Shown here one piece after another: positions 53,138 through 60,978 of a stretch of DNA of 64,000 nt (within the stretch, counting starts at the first letter, position 1; every line of letters starts with the position of its first letter). The notes beneath the pieces were generated by a model, which saw only the letters and a program-made list of their open reading frames with translations, had not been told where the DNA came from and did no database searches. Source of the DNA: Nocardioides malaquae (GTDB taxonomy: Bacteria > Actinomycetota > Actinomycetes > Propionibacteriales > Nocardioidaceae); contig NZ_JADCSA010000002.1 of assembly GCF_015070385.1 (NCBI RefSeq), positions 62,001-126,000 on the forward strand. The letters are read 5' to 3'. The translations under genes and the position numbers were made by a program.

Positions 53138-53494
53138 ATGACCTACGACCCAGCGCTGGCTGCACGGGTCCGTGCTGCGGTGATCGACGCCTCCGGATGG
53201 GACGGCTACCGCGAGATCGCGATGTTCGGTGGGCTCTGCTGGACGGTCAACACCCACATGGCGGTGGGGGTGGGTGAGGGAGACCTGATGGTCCACGTGG
53301 GTGCCGACGGCGTCGAGTCCGCGCTCGCCCGTGGTGCCCGACGGGCGACGATGGGGGAGCGGACCATGGGCGGCGTCGTCCTCGTCTCCGCTGCCGACCT
53401 GCCCGATGCCGCGGCGATGGAGGCCTGGGTGCGCCCCGCCGTCGAACGGGCGCTGGCCCGTCCGCCGAAGCCCCGACGCCCCGCGGAGCCCTGA
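53138..53494 (+). CDS. TfoX N-terminal domain protein
   Basis: 118-residue protein with the TfoX_N fold: MFGGLCWTVNTHMAVGVGEGDLMVHVG, then RRATMGERTMGGVVLVSAADLPDAAAMEAW. In Gram-negative species TfoX activates competence; stand-alone actinobacterial members have no known role. ATG 53138 has GGAGGAGG 5 nt upstream, so a 50-nt leader is likely, including a GGAGCGG/CCGCTCC hairpin near 53101-53118. Confidence 0.83.
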   Translation: MTYDPALAARVRAAVIDASGWDGYREIAMFGGLCWTVNTHMAVGVGEGDLMVHVGADGVESALARGARRATMGERTMGGVVLVSAADLPDAAAMEAWVRPAVERALARPPKPRRPAEP

Positions 53495-53530
53495 CGGCTC
53501 ATTGGACTCCGTGCTCAGTGCCGCGCGCTC

Positions 53531-53575
53531 TGTGCGGCAGCCTGGTGTCACCACGTGACACCTGACTGCCGCACA
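53531..53575. repeat. Nested double palindrome
   Basis: Outer arms TGTGCGGCAG (53531-53540) and CTGCCGCACA (53566-53575) and inner arms GGTGTCAC (53544-53551) and GTGACACC (53555-53562) are perfect complements, with 3-nt spacers throughout. It could be a terminator for the TfoX gene, but the right arm overlaps the CACAAT -10 box of the HNH gene, so an operator is equally likely. Confidence 0.6.
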
Positions 53576-53577
53576 AT
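53572..53577 (+). promoter_or_regulatory. Leaderless -10-like box for the HNH gene
   Basis: CACAAT ends 6 nt before ATG 53584 and overlaps the outer arm of the nested palindrome. Confidence 0.35.
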
Positions 53578-53583
53578 CGGCGC

Positions 53584-54447
53584 ATGGCTGGAGTGACGTC
53601 GCGGCGTACGACCGTGGGTGCGGCCGCCGCTGCGCTGGCGTTGGCGCTGGCGGGATGCGGGCAACCGGGGAGCGTGGCGCCTGCCCCGGAGCCCGCCCCC
53701 ACTCCGTCCGTCGCGCCACCGATCCTGTCGCAGACGCCGATCCCGTCGCAGACACCCACGCCCGCCCAGACGCCCACGCCCGCCTCGACGCCTCCGCCCA
53801 CACTCAGGCCGCGGGTCGACACCTCTGCTGCCGCCCTCCTGGAGACCTTGGCGGTCAAGGGTCGTGCTCCCATGACCGGCTACGCGCGGGAGCGTTTCGG
53901 TCCGGCTTGGCTGGACGCCGACCGCAACGGCTGCGACACCCGCAACGACGTGCTCCGCCGCCACCTGAGCGACCAGGTGATCGACCCGGCCACCCGCGGC
54001 TGCGTGGTGCTCGCCGGCCGCCTCGTCGACCCCTACACCGCGACGACGATCGACTTCGTGCGCGGCGACGGCTTCCTCGTCGACGTCGACCACGTCGTCG
54101 CAATGGGCAACGCCTGGGCCACCGGTGCCGCCCGGTGGGGCGTGCGGAAGCGGGCGGCCTTCGCCAACGACCCGCTCAACCTGCTGCCTGTCGACGCGTC
54201 GGCCAACCGGCAGAAGGGCGACGGGGACGCCGCGACCTGGCTGCCGCCGCACCGGGCCTTCCGCTGCGCGTACGTCGCCCGGCAGGTCAGCGTGAAGGCG
54301 AAGTACGGCCTCTGGGTCACTCCCGCGGAGCGGAGCGCGATGGAACACGTGCTGGATGCGTGCCCGCGGCGCCGCCCCGTGCCGGACTCCGGTGCGCCGG
54401 TCCGGGTCGACCACGACATCACCGACCCGGGCCCTCCGGCCTCCTAG
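53584..54447 (+). CDS. Secreted HNH nuclease (DUF1524-like) lipoprotein
   Basis: 287 residues. The signal peptide ends in the lipobox LALAGC (Cys25), followed by a long Pro/Thr-rich linker (to ~80) and a nuclease domain of the DUF1524 type: DRNGCDTRNDVLRRH, VDVDHVVAMGNAW (DH of the HNH-like site), FANDPLNLLPVDASANRQKGD and the C-terminal KAKYGLWV. Cys pairs suggest disulfides. It probably degrades extracellular DNA. The stop TAG forms part of the next gene's -10 box. Confidence 0.82.
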   Translation: MAGVTSRRTTVGAAAAALALALAGCGQPGSVAPAPEPAPTPSVAPPILSQTPIPSQTPTPAQTPTPASTPPPTLRPRVDTSAAALLETLAVKGRAPMTGYARERFGPAWLDADRNGCDTRNDVLRRHLSDQVIDPATRGCVVLAGRLVDPYTATTIDFVRGDGFLVDVDHVVAMGNAWATGAARWGVRKRAAFANDPLNLLPVDASANRQKGDGDAATWLPPHRAFRCAYVARQVSVKAKYGLWVTPAERSAMEHVLDACPRRRPVPDSGAPVRVDHDITDPGPPAS

Positions 54448-54450
54448 AGT
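54445..54450 (+). promoter_or_regulatory. Leaderless -10 box for tetR, overlapping HNH stop
   Basis: TAGAGT contains the TAG stop of the HNH gene and ends 6 nt before GTG 54457. Confidence 0.5.
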
Positions 54451-54456
54451 GGCCGC

Positions 54457-55104
54457 GTGACCGACGCCGAGCAGCCCCACGCCACCGACGCGGCCGCGCG
54501 GGGGTCGCGGCGCCGCGAGCGCACGCGTGCCCGGGTGCTCGACGCCGCCGAGTCGCTGGTGTCGGAGCGGGCACCCGAGCAGATCCGGGTCGAGGACGTC
54601 GCGGCGCGGGCGGGCATCTCCGCGGCCTCGGTCTACGTGCACTTCGGCACGAAGGACGCGCTGCTGGCGGCGGTGACCGAACGCGTGCTGAGCGTGGCCA
54701 CCGATGCGCTGCGGGCGGCGTACGCGGCCGACACCTCGCCGTTGGAGCGGTTCGCCGGCGTCGGGACCGCCTACCTGCGGTTGATCCTCGACCACCCCGC
54801 GGTGGTGAAGTACCTCGGAGTCACGGGGGAGAGGGGGCCGGCCACGCCGCTCGACGACCAGGTCGTGGAGCGCTTCAGCCAGCTGCGTCGGGAGTTCGAG
54901 GCCAGCATCCGTGAGGCCGTCGACGCCGGTGCGGTCCGGCCGGTGGACCCCGAGCAGATGTCCTGGTTCCTGTTCGGAGCCTGGAACGGGGTCGCCGCCC
55001 TCGCGCTGCGCCGCGACGCACTCGCCCTGCCGTCCGAGCGTGTCGAGCAGGTCGTCATCGAGGCGGGGTTGGTGCTGCTGGAGGGTCTGATCGTCGACTC
55101 CTGA
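54457..55104 (+). CDS. TetR-family regulator
   Basis: 215-residue repressor. RRRERTRARVLDAAESLVSERAPEQIRVEDVAARAGISAASVYVHFGTKDALLAAV is the helix-turn-helix domain; the C-terminal ~145 residues are helical with a Trp/Phe-rich pocket. It precedes the FAD oxidoreductase, and a GGAGTC-A-GACTCC operator candidate lies between them, so it probably represses that gene. Ligand unknown. Confidence 0.9.
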   Translation: MTDAEQPHATDAAARGSRRRERTRARVLDAAESLVSERAPEQIRVEDVAARAGISAASVYVHFGTKDALLAAVTERVLSVATDALRAAYAADTSPLERFAGVGTAYLRLILDHPAVVKYLGVTGERGPATPLDDQVVERFSQLRREFEASIREAVDAGAVRPVDPEQMSWFLFGAWNGVAALALRRDALALPSERVEQVVIEAGLVLLEGLIVDS

Positions 55105-55159
55105 GGGGGTGCAGAGTTGGCTCAGGGGGCGGTCGGTGCTGGCGTGAGTGGCTCCGGCA

Positions 55160-55191
55160 GAGTTAACTGGAGTCAGACTCCAGATCAACTC
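55160..55191. promoter_or_regulatory. Operator candidate between tetR and the oxidoreductase
   Basis: CTGGAGTC-A-GACTCCAG (55167-55183) is a perfect 17-nt inverted repeat, flanked by weaker outer repeats GAGTT (55160-55164) and AACTC (55187-55191). The spacing fits a TetR dimer site. Confidence 0.6.
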
Positions 55192-55206
55192 CGTGAAAGT
55201 GGCGCC

Positions 55207-56904
55207 ATGACCCAGACCGTGACGACCGAACCTCCTGCCTCCGACGCCGGTCAGGAGGTCTGGGACGCCGTCGTGGTCGGCGCCGGGCCGGGTGGACTCA
55301 CCACCGGTGCCTACCTCGCGGCCAACGGCCAGAAGGTGCTCGTGCTGGAGGCCAACCAGGTGGTCGGTGGCAGCACCCAGGTCTTCCGCCGGGCGGGCAA
55401 CAAGTTCGAGTTCGACGTCGGCACCCACTACGTCGGCGAGTGCGGCCCCGGTGGACGGATGCAGACTGCCCTCTCGGGCCTCGCGCTGACCGAGCGCATC
55501 AAGTGGGTGCGCCAGAACCCCGAGGGTCACTGCCGGATCATGGTCCCCGGCACGACCTTCGAGACGCCGACCGGCTGGGACACCTACCTCGAGCGCCTCA
55601 TCGCCGCCTTCCCCGACGAGGAGGCGGGACTGCGCCGCTGCGTGCGCATCCTGCGGATCATCTCGGCCGGCGAGGAGCCGCGCCTCAAGCCGTGGATGCT
55701 GCTGCGCTGGGGCATCCGCCCGATCACGAAGCTGATGGACGCCTGCGGGCTGAGCGCCGACGCGCAGGCGGTCATCCTCGCCGAGAACGGCGACTACACG
55801 TGGCCGCCCTACCGCACCCCGGCCGTCATGCACGGCGGTCTGCTCCACCACTACCTCCAGGCCGGCGCCTACTACCCGCGCGGCGGAGGGCAGGTGATCG
55901 GCGCGCACCTGACCGACGTGATCCAGTCCTACGGCGGGACCGTGCGCACCAAGGCCCGCGTCGACCGCATCCTGATCGAGGACGGCCGTGCGGTCGGCGT
56001 ACGCCTGCGGGGCGGCGAGGAGGTCCGGGCGGACGTCATCGTCGCTGCCGGTGACTACAAGAAGACGTGGACCGAGCTGGTCGGCGACGAGCACCTGACC
56101 CGGAGGCTGCGGCGCCGGCTCAAGGACCTCGAGATGACCCAGCCGATGTTCGCCGTCTACGTGGCGCTCGACGTCGACCTGCGCGAGCGCGACACCCCGC
56201 CGTTGGCCTGGGTGTGGCCGAACAACGACGTCGACGGCTACTACCGCGAGGTCGAGGCCGGTCGCTGCCCCGAGCAGATGCCGGTGGGCATCAGCTGCCC
56301 GACGGCGAAGGATCCCCTCGGCACACACTCGGCGCCCCCCGGCTACTCCACGCTCGAGCTGGTCAGCTGGGCGCCCAAGGAGCACGCCTTCTGGAACGTC
56401 GGCAGCGACCCGATGGAGGGCGCCGAGTACGGGCGCGACGAGAAGTACCGGGCGTTGAAGGACGAGCTGACCGAGCGCGTGCTCGACACGGCCTCGTTGA
56501 TGATCCCCGACCTGCGCGAGCGGATGGTGTTCTGCGAGGCCTCGACGCCGATGACCCAGGAGCGCTTCACCCTGACCTCCGACGGCTCCTGCTACGGCAT
56601 CGCTCCGCTGCTCAAGAACCTCGGCCCGTTCCGCCCGAAGGTCACGACCCACATCCCCGGTCTGTACCTCGGTGGCGCGAGCACCGAGCACATGTTCGGC
56701 ATCAACGCCACGATCTGGGGCGGCATGAAGACCGCCGGCACCATCCTGGGCCGTGACCTCGAGCAGGAGGTCAAGGACGGCGCGGTCTTCGTCGAGGAGT
56801 CGAAGCTGACCGAGATCACCGACGACTGGGACCCGCTGCTCGCCTCGAAGCCGGGGTCGACGATCCGCCGCGCCGCGCGTCGGCGGCCGCAGGCCACCGC
56901 CTGA
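55207..56904 (+). CDS. FAD-dependent oxidoreductase, CrtI/retinol saturase-like
   Basis: 565-residue flavoprotein of the phytoene desaturase/all-trans-retinol 13,14-reductase group. The N-terminal VVVGAGPGGLTTGAYLAANG is the dinucleotide-binding motif with LVLEAN at strand 2; FEFDVGTHYVGECGPGG and the C-terminal IPGLYLGGASTEHMFGINATIWGGMKTAG are family blocks. It probably saturates or desaturates an isoprenoid- or steroid-like substrate. ATG 55207 is supported by the family N-terminus. A terminator follows. Confidence 0.88.
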   Translation: MTQTVTTEPPASDAGQEVWDAVVVGAGPGGLTTGAYLAANGQKVLVLEANQVVGGSTQVFRRAGNKFEFDVGTHYVGECGPGGRMQTALSGLALTERIKWVRQNPEGHCRIMVPGTTFETPTGWDTYLERLIAAFPDEEAGLRRCVRILRIISAGEEPRLKPWMLLRWGIRPITKLMDACGLSADAQAVILAENGDYTWPPYRTPAVMHGGLLHHYLQAGAYYPRGGGQVIGAHLTDVIQSYGGTVRTKARVDRILIEDGRAVGVRLRGGEEVRADVIVAAGDYKKTWTELVGDEHLTRRLRRRLKDLEMTQPMFAVYVALDVDLRERDTPPLAWVWPNNDVDGYYREVEAGRCPEQMPVGISCPTAKDPLGTHSAPPGYSTLELVSWAPKEHAFWNVGSDPMEGAEYGRDEKYRALKDELTERVLDTASLMIPDLRERMVFCEASTPMTQERFTLTSDGSCYGIAPLLKNLGPFRPKVTTHIPGLYLGGASTEHMFGINATIWGGMKTAGTILGRDLEQEVKDGAVFVEESKLTEITDDWDPLLASKPGSTIRRAARRRPQATA

Positions 56905-56919
56905 CCCACCCGCCACGCG

Positions 56920-56947
56920 CACGGGAGCGGATCCGACCGCTCCCGTG
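56920..56947 (+). terminator. Terminator after the FAD oxidoreductase
   Basis: CACGGGAGCGG and CCGCTCCCGTG form an 11-bp perfect stem with a 6-nt loop, 15 nt after the stop. Confidence 0.8.
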
Positions 56948-57026
56948 TACGTGCCACCACCCGTGGGTAGGGGCTCGGGAGCGGGCTCGTCGCGAGCCTG
57001 CTCCCCGATCCTGAAGGTGGTAGATC

Positions 57027-58214
57027 ATGAAGGCAGTGACGTGGCAGGGCGTGCATGACATGCAGGTCACCGACGTCCCGGACCCGCGCATCGAGGAACC
57101 CACGGACGTGATCATCAAGGTCACCTCCACCGGGCTCTGTGGCTCGGACCTGCACCTCTACGAGACGCTCGGGGCGTTCATGGAGCCCGGCGACATCGTC
57201 GGCCATGAGCCGATGGGCATCGTGGAGGAGATCGGCTCCGAGGTCACCCAGCTCGCGGTGGGCGACCGCGTGGTCGTGCCGTTCAACGTCTCTTGCGGCT
57301 CGTGCTGGATGTGCGACCGGCACCTCTACAGCCAGTGCGAGACCACACAGAACCGTGAGCACGGCACCGGGGCCAGCTTCTTCGGCTACTCCAAGCTCTA
57401 CGGACAGGTGCCCGGCGGGCAGGCGGAGTACCTCCGCGTGCCCTTCGGCAACTTCCTGCCCGTCAAGGTGCCGCAGGAGCACCCCGACGACCGCTTCCTC
57501 TTCCTCTCCGACGTGCTGCCGACGGCCTGGCAGGGCCTGAAGTACGCCGACGTGCCCGACGGCGGGACCCTCCTGGTGCTCGGCGCCGGACCGATCGGTG
57601 ACATGGCCGCGCGCATGGGCGTACGCGCCGGGCACCGCGTGATCAGCGTCGACCGCGTGCCCGAGCGGCTCGCCCGGGTCCAGGCGTTCGGTGCGGAGGT
57701 GCTCAACCTCGATGACCTCAAGGGCGGCGGTGCCGTGGCCGAGGTCGTGCGCGAGATGACCGACGGCCGAGGCGCCGACTCCGTCATCGACGCGGTCGGG
57801 ATGGAGGCGCACGGGTCGCCCGTCGCGCAGGGCGTGCAGAAGTTCGTGGGGCTGCTGCCCGACGCCATCGCCGAGCCGATGATGAAGAAGGCCGGCATCG
57901 ACCGCCTCGCCGCGCTCCACACGGCGCTCGATGCCGTACGCCGCGGCGGCACCGTCTCGCTCTCGGGCGTCTACGGCGGCGCGGTGGACCCGATGCCGAT
58001 GTTCCAGATGTTCGACAAGCAGGTGCAGCTGCGGATGGGGCAGGCCAACGTGCGTGCCCACACCGACGAGCTCCTCGAGATGCTGCTGGAGGACGACCCG
58101 TTCGGTGTCGACGCCTTCGCCACCCACCACCTCCCGCTGGCTGAGGCCCCGGACGCCTACAAGCACTTCCAGAAGAAGGAGGAGGGCATGGTCAAGGTGG
58201 TCTTCAAGCCCTGA
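57027..58214 (+). CDS. Zinc-dependent alcohol/formaldehyde dehydrogenase
   Basis: 395-residue MDR enzyme. STGLCGSDLHLYE gives the catalytic zinc Cys and GHEPMG the zinc His; CGSCWMCDRHLYSQC holds the four structural-zinc cysteines; VLGAGPIGDMAAR binds NAD. The extra C-terminal length and MFDKQVQLRMGQANVR match the glutathione-independent formaldehyde dehydrogenase branch. ATG 57027 has GAAGGTGG upstream. It is probably transcribed alone. Confidence 0.9.
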   Translation: MKAVTWQGVHDMQVTDVPDPRIEEPTDVIIKVTSTGLCGSDLHLYETLGAFMEPGDIVGHEPMGIVEEIGSEVTQLAVGDRVVVPFNVSCGSCWMCDRHLYSQCETTQNREHGTGASFFGYSKLYGQVPGGQAEYLRVPFGNFLPVKVPQEHPDDRFLFLSDVLPTAWQGLKYADVPDGGTLLVLGAGPIGDMAARMGVRAGHRVISVDRVPERLARVQAFGAEVLNLDDLKGGGAVAEVVREMTDGRGADSVIDAVGMEAHGSPVAQGVQKFVGLLPDAIAEPMMKKAGIDRLAALHTALDAVRRGGTVSLSGVYGGAVDPMPMFQMFDKQVQLRMGQANVRAHTDELLEMLLEDDPFGVDAFATHHLPLAEAPDAYKHFQKKEEGMVKVVFKP

Positions 58215-58232
58215 GTCGTGGCCTCTGAGGGT

Positions 58233-58285
58233 TGTGGGCGCGAACCCCGACGACACGCCTTGTCCCGGTGCGGTTCGCGCACACA
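58233..58285. terminator. Inverted repeat between convergent genes
   Basis: TGTGGGCGCGAACC (58233-58246) pairs with GGTTCGCGCACACA (58272-58285) with one mismatch and a 25-nt loop. It probably terminates both the dehydrogenase and the partner-switching operon. Confidence 0.6.
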
Positions 58286-58296
58286 GCCGGAGGGCG

Positions 58297-58704
58297 TCAG
58301 TCGCGCAGGCGCCGCCGCATGGTCCACACGTTCTTGTCGCCCTCGTGGGCGTAGTGGAGCTCGTCCAGCGCCGCCTGGGCCAGGGCGATCCCTCGGCCCG
58401 ACTCGGCCAGCGGGTCGGGCATCAGCGCGCTGAGGTCGCCCTCGTACCTCTGTCCGTCGTCGGCGAGCACGCCCTCGACGTGGTCGGGCCTCATCCGGAG
58501 CGTGAACGACCACCACACCTGACCCGGGGGCAGGCCGTGCTCGACGACGTTGCCGGCGATCTCGATGGCTGCGGTCTCCAGCATCATGAAGGCGGTCTCG
58601 TCGACGTCGGGGTGGGCGACCCTGGCCCGCTCGACGAGGTCGTGGAGGTCGGCGAGCCCCTCCGGAACCGCCCACCCCTCAAGGGTGAAGGTGTCACCAT
58701 CCAT
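58297..58704 (-). CDS. RsbW-like anti-sigma factor kinase
   Basis: 135-residue GHKL ATPase of the HATPase_c_2 (RsbW) type. The N-box is in ETAAIEIAGNVVEHG, the G1 box VLADDGQRYEGD, and the G2 region AESGRGIALAQAALDEL. Such kinases phosphorylate a STAS partner and otherwise bind a sigma factor or another target. It is the last gene of the operon and overlaps the STAS gene by 11 nt. No sigma-factor gene is present in the window. Confidence 0.88.
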   Translation of the reverse strand: MDGDTFTLEGWAVPEGLADLHDLVERARVAHPDVDETAFMMLETAAIEIAGNVVEHGLPPGQVWWSFTLRMRPDHVEGVLADDGQRYEGDLSALMPDPLAESGRGIALAQAALDELHYAHEGDKNVWTMRRRLRD

Positions 58705-59026
58705 CGGTGGCCTCCCCGACGTCGGCGTAGGGCTTGAGCACGCGGTCGAGGTTGGTCAGCTGGAGCACCGACCGCACCTGTTCCGGGGCGCCGGCGATCC
58801 GAAGGTCGCCGCCGGCCACGCGGGTCGCCTTGAGCCCGTTGACCAGGGCGCCCAGCCCGGAGGAGTCGACGAAGGTCGTGGGGGAGAGGTCCACGACGAC
58901 GCGGGGGTGGCCCTCGGCCACGCAGTTCTCCACGGTCGAGCGCAGCGAGGGGGCCGCGACCATGGTGAGTCGGCCCTCGCACCGGACGACCACGTGGTCA
59001 CCGTGGACGGTCGTGTCGATCTGCAT
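58694..59026 (-). CDS. STAS-domain anti-sigma factor antagonist
   Basis: 110-residue RsbV-like protein. FVDSSGLGALV carries the phosphorylatable serine (S55/S56 after D54). In the family it is phosphorylated by an RsbW kinase and dephosphorylated by a PP2C, and only the unphosphorylated form binds the kinase. The ATG overlaps the glycosyltransferase stop (TGATG), so translation is coupled. The frame extends upstream antisense-like in the glycosyltransferase and is rejected. Confidence 0.92.
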   Translation of the reverse strand: MQIDTTVHGDHVVVRCEGRLTMVAAPSLRSTVENCVAEGHPRVVVDLSPTTFVDSSGLGALVNGLKATRVAGGDLRIAGAPEQVRSVLQLTNLDRVLKPYADVGEATDGW

Positions 59027-60978
59027 CAGCTCTCCTGCTCCTCTGGTTGGTCGACGGGTCGGTAGAGGGCCGCCCGGAAGATGATGCTCATCACGAGCAG
59101 GTCGTAGGCCACCCACACGACGTTGACGGTCGTGCCGATGGTGCTGGTGGCGGCCCCGGTCCAGAGCCGGACGACACCGATGACGCAGGCGGCGACGAGG
59201 ACGACCGTGGCCAGCAGCTGCGGCCAGATCAGGCGCCACGGGAAGCTGCCGCCGGCCTGCCGGGTCTTCGGGGTCACCACGAAGCCGAGCGGCCGGTGGA
59301 GGAAGACATTGGCCAGCGCCGTGGTGCAGGCGCGGATCCAGAGCGGGAAGAGCGCGAGGCTGTACTGGTGACCGCGCCACGTCTTCACGCCGTAGCCGAC
59401 GACGAAGAAGAGCAGCTGGTTGAGCACGATGTAGGGCAGGAAGCGCTGGAGGAACTCCATCCCGTAGGCGTGCACCGGCAGCACCCCGAAGCACAGGTAG
59501 AACACGGGCGCAGCCATGAAGATGACGGCGGCGAAGCCGGAGAGATAGCTCCACATCGTGGAGAAGTACATGAGTCGTTGCGCGAGGCTGAGGCCACGCT
59601 GCACGAGCGGGTTCTCCTTGAGCAGCACCTGCAGGGTGCCCTGCGCCCAGCGCAGCCGCTGCTGCAGCATCGTGCGCAGGTCCTCCGGCGCGAGGCCGTG
59701 GGCCAGCACCTCGTGGTGGTAGACCGACTTCCACCCGAGCGCGTGCAGCCGCATGCAGGTGGCCATGTCCTCGGTGACCGAGACGGTGGCCAGCGGCATC
59801 ATCGGCTGGGCCTCGTCGCCCCGGTCGACGTCGACGGCGCGCACCAGCTGGCGTACGGACTCCAGTGCTCCGAGCGGGGACCAGTCCCGGTCGGCGAGCT
59901 GGTCGAGGGCCACCTCGTCGACCACCAGCACCCCCACCTCCTGGTCGAGCGCGACGGGCAGCTCGCCGATGGACTCGAGGTCGGCCTGGATGGCGGCGAA
60001 GTCGCGGGCGACCGCGCCACGACTCACCGACTCGACGGCCTTCTGGAAGGCGTAGGTCACCTCGGCCACCGGGGTGCCGGCCCGCAGGTCGCGCGACGCC
60101 TGCTGGGCTGACGTACGCAGCATCTCGAGGTCTCCGGCGACCTCGGGGTGGGTGCGCCGAGCGGAGCGCGCGGCGCGGGCAAGGATCGTGCGGGAGGCCC
60201 GCAGGGCGTCCTCGACGGCGGCCTCGACCTCGCGCACGTAGCCCACGATGCCCAGCTGCATCAGGGCGTCGCGTCGCAGCACGGCGTTGGAGCCGCAGAA
60301 GAACGCGGCGTTCCAGCCGTCCTTGCCCTGTTGGATGGGGCCGTAGAAGAGCGGGGCCTGGCTGCCGAGGGGGTCGGAGTCGGTGACGTTGGTGAACCAC
60401 TGAGGGGTCTGGACCAACGCGACCTCGGGGTCGTGGAACCAGCCCAGCGTGCGGTCCAGGATGGCGGGATCGGGGATCTGGTCGGCGTCGAGGATGAGCA
60501 TGAACTCACCGTCGGTGGCGAAGAGAGCGTTGTTGAGGTTGCCGGCCTTCGCGTGGCGGGGCCGGTCGGTCCAGTCGTCGCTGCGGGTGAGGTAGCCGAC
60601 GCCGAGCTCGGCGGCGGCCGCGGCGAGCTCGGTCCGGTTGCCGTCGTCGAGGATCCAGGTGCGGTGCGGGTAAGTGATCTGCTCCGCAGCCCGGGCGGTG
60701 GTCATCACCATCTCCACAGGCTCGTTGTAGGTCGTGATGAAGACGTCGACCGTCGCGCCGTCCGGAGGGGGTGGGGCGTCGCCGCGCACCTTGATCCGCC
60801 ACACCGTCAGGCCGAAGAGGTAGGCGTCGATGAGGGCGTAGGTCTCGGCCACCGCCAGCGGCACGGCGATCCACCAGTTGTCCCAGTTGACCGACCAGCC
60901 CCACCGCCACACGACGTACCAGGTCCCGGTCAGCAGGGTCAGGACCACGAGGATCCGGACGGCGAGCTGTCGCATCAT
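59026..60978 (-). CDS. Cellulose synthase-like processive glycosyltransferase with central insertion
   Basis: 650-residue membrane GT2. Two helices (6-27, 34-58) precede the catalytic domain: VDVFITTYNEP, ILDDG, DAD (164-166), FCGSNAVLRR (228-236), TED (402-404) and QQRLRW (439-444). At least four further helices follow. BcsA-type enzymes have about 97 residues from DxD to TED; here there are about 238. The extra ~140 residues (about 245-395) are charged, mostly helical. PilZ is absent. It probably makes a beta-linked surface glycan, nested between a phosphatase and a STAS gene. ATG 60978 follows GGAGG by 8 nt. Confidence 0.87.
   Translation of the reverse strand: MMRQLAVRILVVLTLLTGTWYVVWRWGWSVNWDNWWIAVPLAVAETYALIDAYLFGLTVWRIKVRGDAPPPPDGATVDVFITTYNEPVEMVMTTARAAEQITYPHRTWILDDGNRTELAAAAAELGVGYLTRSDDWTDRPRHAKAGNLNNALFATDGEFMLILDADQIPDPAILDRTLGWFHDPEVALVQTPQWFTNVTDSDPLGSQAPLFYGPIQQGKDGWNAAFFCGSNAVLRRDALMQLGIVGYVREVEAAVEDALRASRTILARAARSARRTHPEVAGDLEMLRTSAQQASRDLRAGTPVAEVTYAFQKAVESVSRGAVARDFAAIQADLESIGELPVALDQEVGVLVVDEVALDQLADRDWSPLGALESVRQLVRAVDVDRGDEAQPMMPLATVSVTEDMATCMRLHALGWKSVYHHEVLAHGLAPEDLRTMLQQRLRWAQGTLQVLLKENPLVQRGLSLAQRLMYFSTMWSYLSGFAAVIFMAAPVFYLCFGVLPVHAYGMEFLQRFLPYIVLNQLLFFVVGYGVKTWRGHQYSLALFPLWIRACTTALANVFLHRPLGFVVTPKTRQAGGSFPWRLIWPQLLATVVLVAACVIGVVRLWTGAATSTIGTTVNVVWVAYDLLVMSIIFRAALYRPVDQPEEQES

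Noticed and set aside
53548-56922. 1124-codon minus-strand frame opposite the HNH, TetR and FAD genes
   Set aside because: Crosses three well-supported genes and their operators; no recognisable domain.
58233-58285. Inverted repeat as an operator
   Set aside because: It sits between two convergent stops with a 25-nt loop, so a bidirectional terminator is the simpler reading.
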